This document shows positions 4,776 through 5,908 of a stretch of DNA of 5,908 nt, in pieces. The notes beneath the pieces were generated by a model. It searched no databases. It was not told the DNA's origin and worked only from the letters and a program-made list of their open reading frames with translations. Positions within the stretch are counted from its first letter, which is position 1. Every line of letters begins with the position of its first letter. The stretch spans positions 1-5,908 of the forward strand of contig JAUVQV010000070.1 in NCBI GenBank assembly GCA_030597995.1, given 5' to 3'. This DNA comes from Candidatus Rokuibacteriota bacterium. Lineage in GTDB: Bacteria; JAUVQV01. The position numbers and the translations under genes are program-made.

Positions 4776-5908
4776 CCCGCATCGCCTGTCTCAAGTGCTT
4801 TTCCGGCGTAAGCGGTGACATGATTTTAGGTGCCCTGCTCGATCTCGGTCTGGACCCCGCGGTGCTGGAGTCGGGATTGCGCTGTCTGCCCCTGCCGGGA
4901 TTGAAGATCAAGAGCGTCACCGTTGCCAGGGGGGGGATTCGAGCCCGGAAATTCACACCTTCTTTTGCGGGCCGGGAGCCGGTTTTTCGCACACTGGGGT
5001 CGGTAAAAGAGGCCCTCCGGGCAAGTTCTCTCGATCCCTCCCTGATCAAGGAGTCGGAGAAAGTCTTCCAGCGTTTGGCCGAGGCCGAGGGGGAGGCTCA
5101 CGGCCGGACCGCCGGTACGGTCCACTTCCACGAACTGGGCGCGGCCGATACCCTGGTGGATGTGGTGGGGACTCTTATCGGCTGGCGAGAACTCGAGATT
5201 ACCGAGGCCTACGCCTCAGCGGTGAATCTCGGCGCCGGCGAGGTCCGGACCGCCCATGGTGTCTTCCCGGTCCCGGCTCCGGCCACGGCCCGTCTCATGG
5301 AGGGTTGGCCGGTGTTCTCCGATGGAGAAGAAGGGGAAAAGACTACACCCACCGGGGCCGCCCTCGTGGCCCACCTCTGCCGCCCGTTGGATTCTCTCCC
5401 CCCTCTGAGACTGGAAAAGGCCGGGTACGGTGCCGGGGAGGCGGAGTATTCGTCCCGCCCGAATTACCTCCAGATGCTTCTTGGGCAGAGGGAACCCGCG
5501 GCTGAGAAAGAAGAAGTCCTCGTGATAGAGACCAACCTCGACGATCTCAATCCCCAGGTGTACGGCTACCTGACGGGGCTGCTTCTGAAGGCCGGGGCCC
5601 TGGAGGCCTATGTCACTCCGGTGGTGATGAAGAAGGGCCGACCCGGGCATCTGCTTACACTGGTCGTTCCCCCCGGAAAAGAGGAGGCCCTGGGGGCGAT
5701 CCTCTTTCGAGAGACCGGGACGCTCGGATACCGCTTTCATCGGGTCGGCCGGGTGAAACTCCGGCGCGAGGTGCGCGAGGTCCAGACAAAATTCGGCCCG
5801 GTGCGGGTGAAGGTCGCTTCCTTCGGCGGTGAGGGTATACGTTACGCGCCGGAATATGAGGATTGCCGCCGTCTCGCCGAGAAGACCGGGCGACCCCTGA
5901 GGGAGATC
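4772..5908 (+). CDS. larC: LarC, nickel insertion protein of nickel-pincer cofactor synthesis (3' partial)
   Basis: ATG 4772 overlaps the larB stop (ATGA). A weak GGGAG (4757-4761) lies upstream, so translation is probably coupled to larB. The frame stays open for 379 codons to the right edge. Full-length LarC is roughly 390-420 residues, so only the C-terminal end should be missing. LarC is the CTP-dependent cyclometallase that inserts nickel into the bisthiocarboxylate mononucleotide made by LarE. Visible motifs are CFSGVSGDMILGALLDLG (9-26), HFHELGAADTLVDVVG (118-133), HGVFPVPAPATARLMEGWPV, TTPTGAALVAHL and RPNYLQMLLG. After a linker (PAAEKEE) come ETNLDDLNPQVYGYLTG (from 253), VMKKGRPGHLL and RETGTLGYR of the C-terminal part. 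Both halves are in one uninterrupted frame, unlike Lactiplantibacillus plantarum, where they are joined by ribosomal frameshifting. Residue 8 is Lys where Asp is usual. A run of eight G occurs at 4929-4936. Confidence 0.95.
   Translation, partial: MTRIACLKCFSGVSGDMILGALLDLGLDPAVLESGLRCLPLPGLKIKSVTVARGGIRARKFTPSFAGREPVFRTLGSVKEALRASSLDPSLIKESEKVFQRLAEAEGEAHGRTAGTVHFHELGAADTLVDVVGTLIGWRELEITEAYASAVNLGAGEVRTAHGVFPVPAPATARLMEGWPVFSDGEEGEKTTPTGAALVAHLCRPLDSLPPLRLEKAGYGAGEAEYSSRPNYLQMLLGQREPAAEKEEVLVIETNLDDLNPQVYGYLTGLLLKAGALEAYVTPVVMKKGRPGHLLTLVVPPGKEEALGAILFRETGTLGYRFHRVGRVKLRREVREVQTKFGPVRVKVASFGGEGIRYAPEYEDCRRLAEKTGRPLREI

Noticed and set aside
5216..5740. 174-codon minus-strand frame within larC
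   Set aside because: It is antisense to conserved LarC sequence, a GC-rich shadow.

Overview
The window looks like chromosomal DNA of a GC-rich, diderm (Gram-negative) bacterium. A TonB-dependent outer-membrane receptor requires an outer membrane. The soluble multi-domain kinase (HEINNPLTS and [15 protein letters not shown] boxes) and the larB-larC pair fit anaerobic lineages such as Desulfobacterota. That placement is an inference; no rRNA or marker gene is present.

Layout. (1) 1-629, minus strand: the N-terminal 209 codons of a TonB-dependent receptor (signal peptide, TonB box, most of the plug domain), running off the left edge. (2) 630-1018: a divergent regulatory region. On the minus strand it holds a probable sigma70-type promoter, a cobalamin riboswitch (about 655-800) and a hairpin at 631-650 that buries the receptor's Shine-Dalgarno. 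The loop of that hairpin (GCGGG) is complementary to the conserved CCCGC loop of the riboswitch. On the plus strand there is a weak promoter candidate and a good ribosome-binding site for the kinase gene. (3) 1019-3625, plus: an 868-residue soluble hybrid protein, receiver-GAF-PAS-PAS-HisKA-HATPase, with all catalytic boxes intact. (4) 3626-4013: no intact gene. It holds what looks like the decayed remnant of an unidentified coding sequence, and a perfect TATAAT that may belong to a larBC promoter. (5) 4014-4775 and 4772-5908, plus: larB and larC, overlapping by four bases (ATGA). These are enzymes of nickel-pincer nucleotide (NPN) cofactor synthesis; larC runs off the right edge.

How it works together. 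The receptor is most likely a BtuB-like importer of cobalamin or another corrinoid, shut off at translation when cellular cobalamin is high. LarB carboxylates and hydrolyses nicotinic acid adenine dinucleotide to the biscarboxylate mononucleotide. A LarE sulfur transferase, not in this window, would add sulfur, and LarC would then insert nickel using CTP. The kinase has no evident partner regulator here, and nothing visible ties it functionally to either neighbour. I see no mobile element, CRISPR array, tRNA or rRNA. The least explained parts are the remnant at 3642-3976 and some sequence peculiarities of larB and larC.
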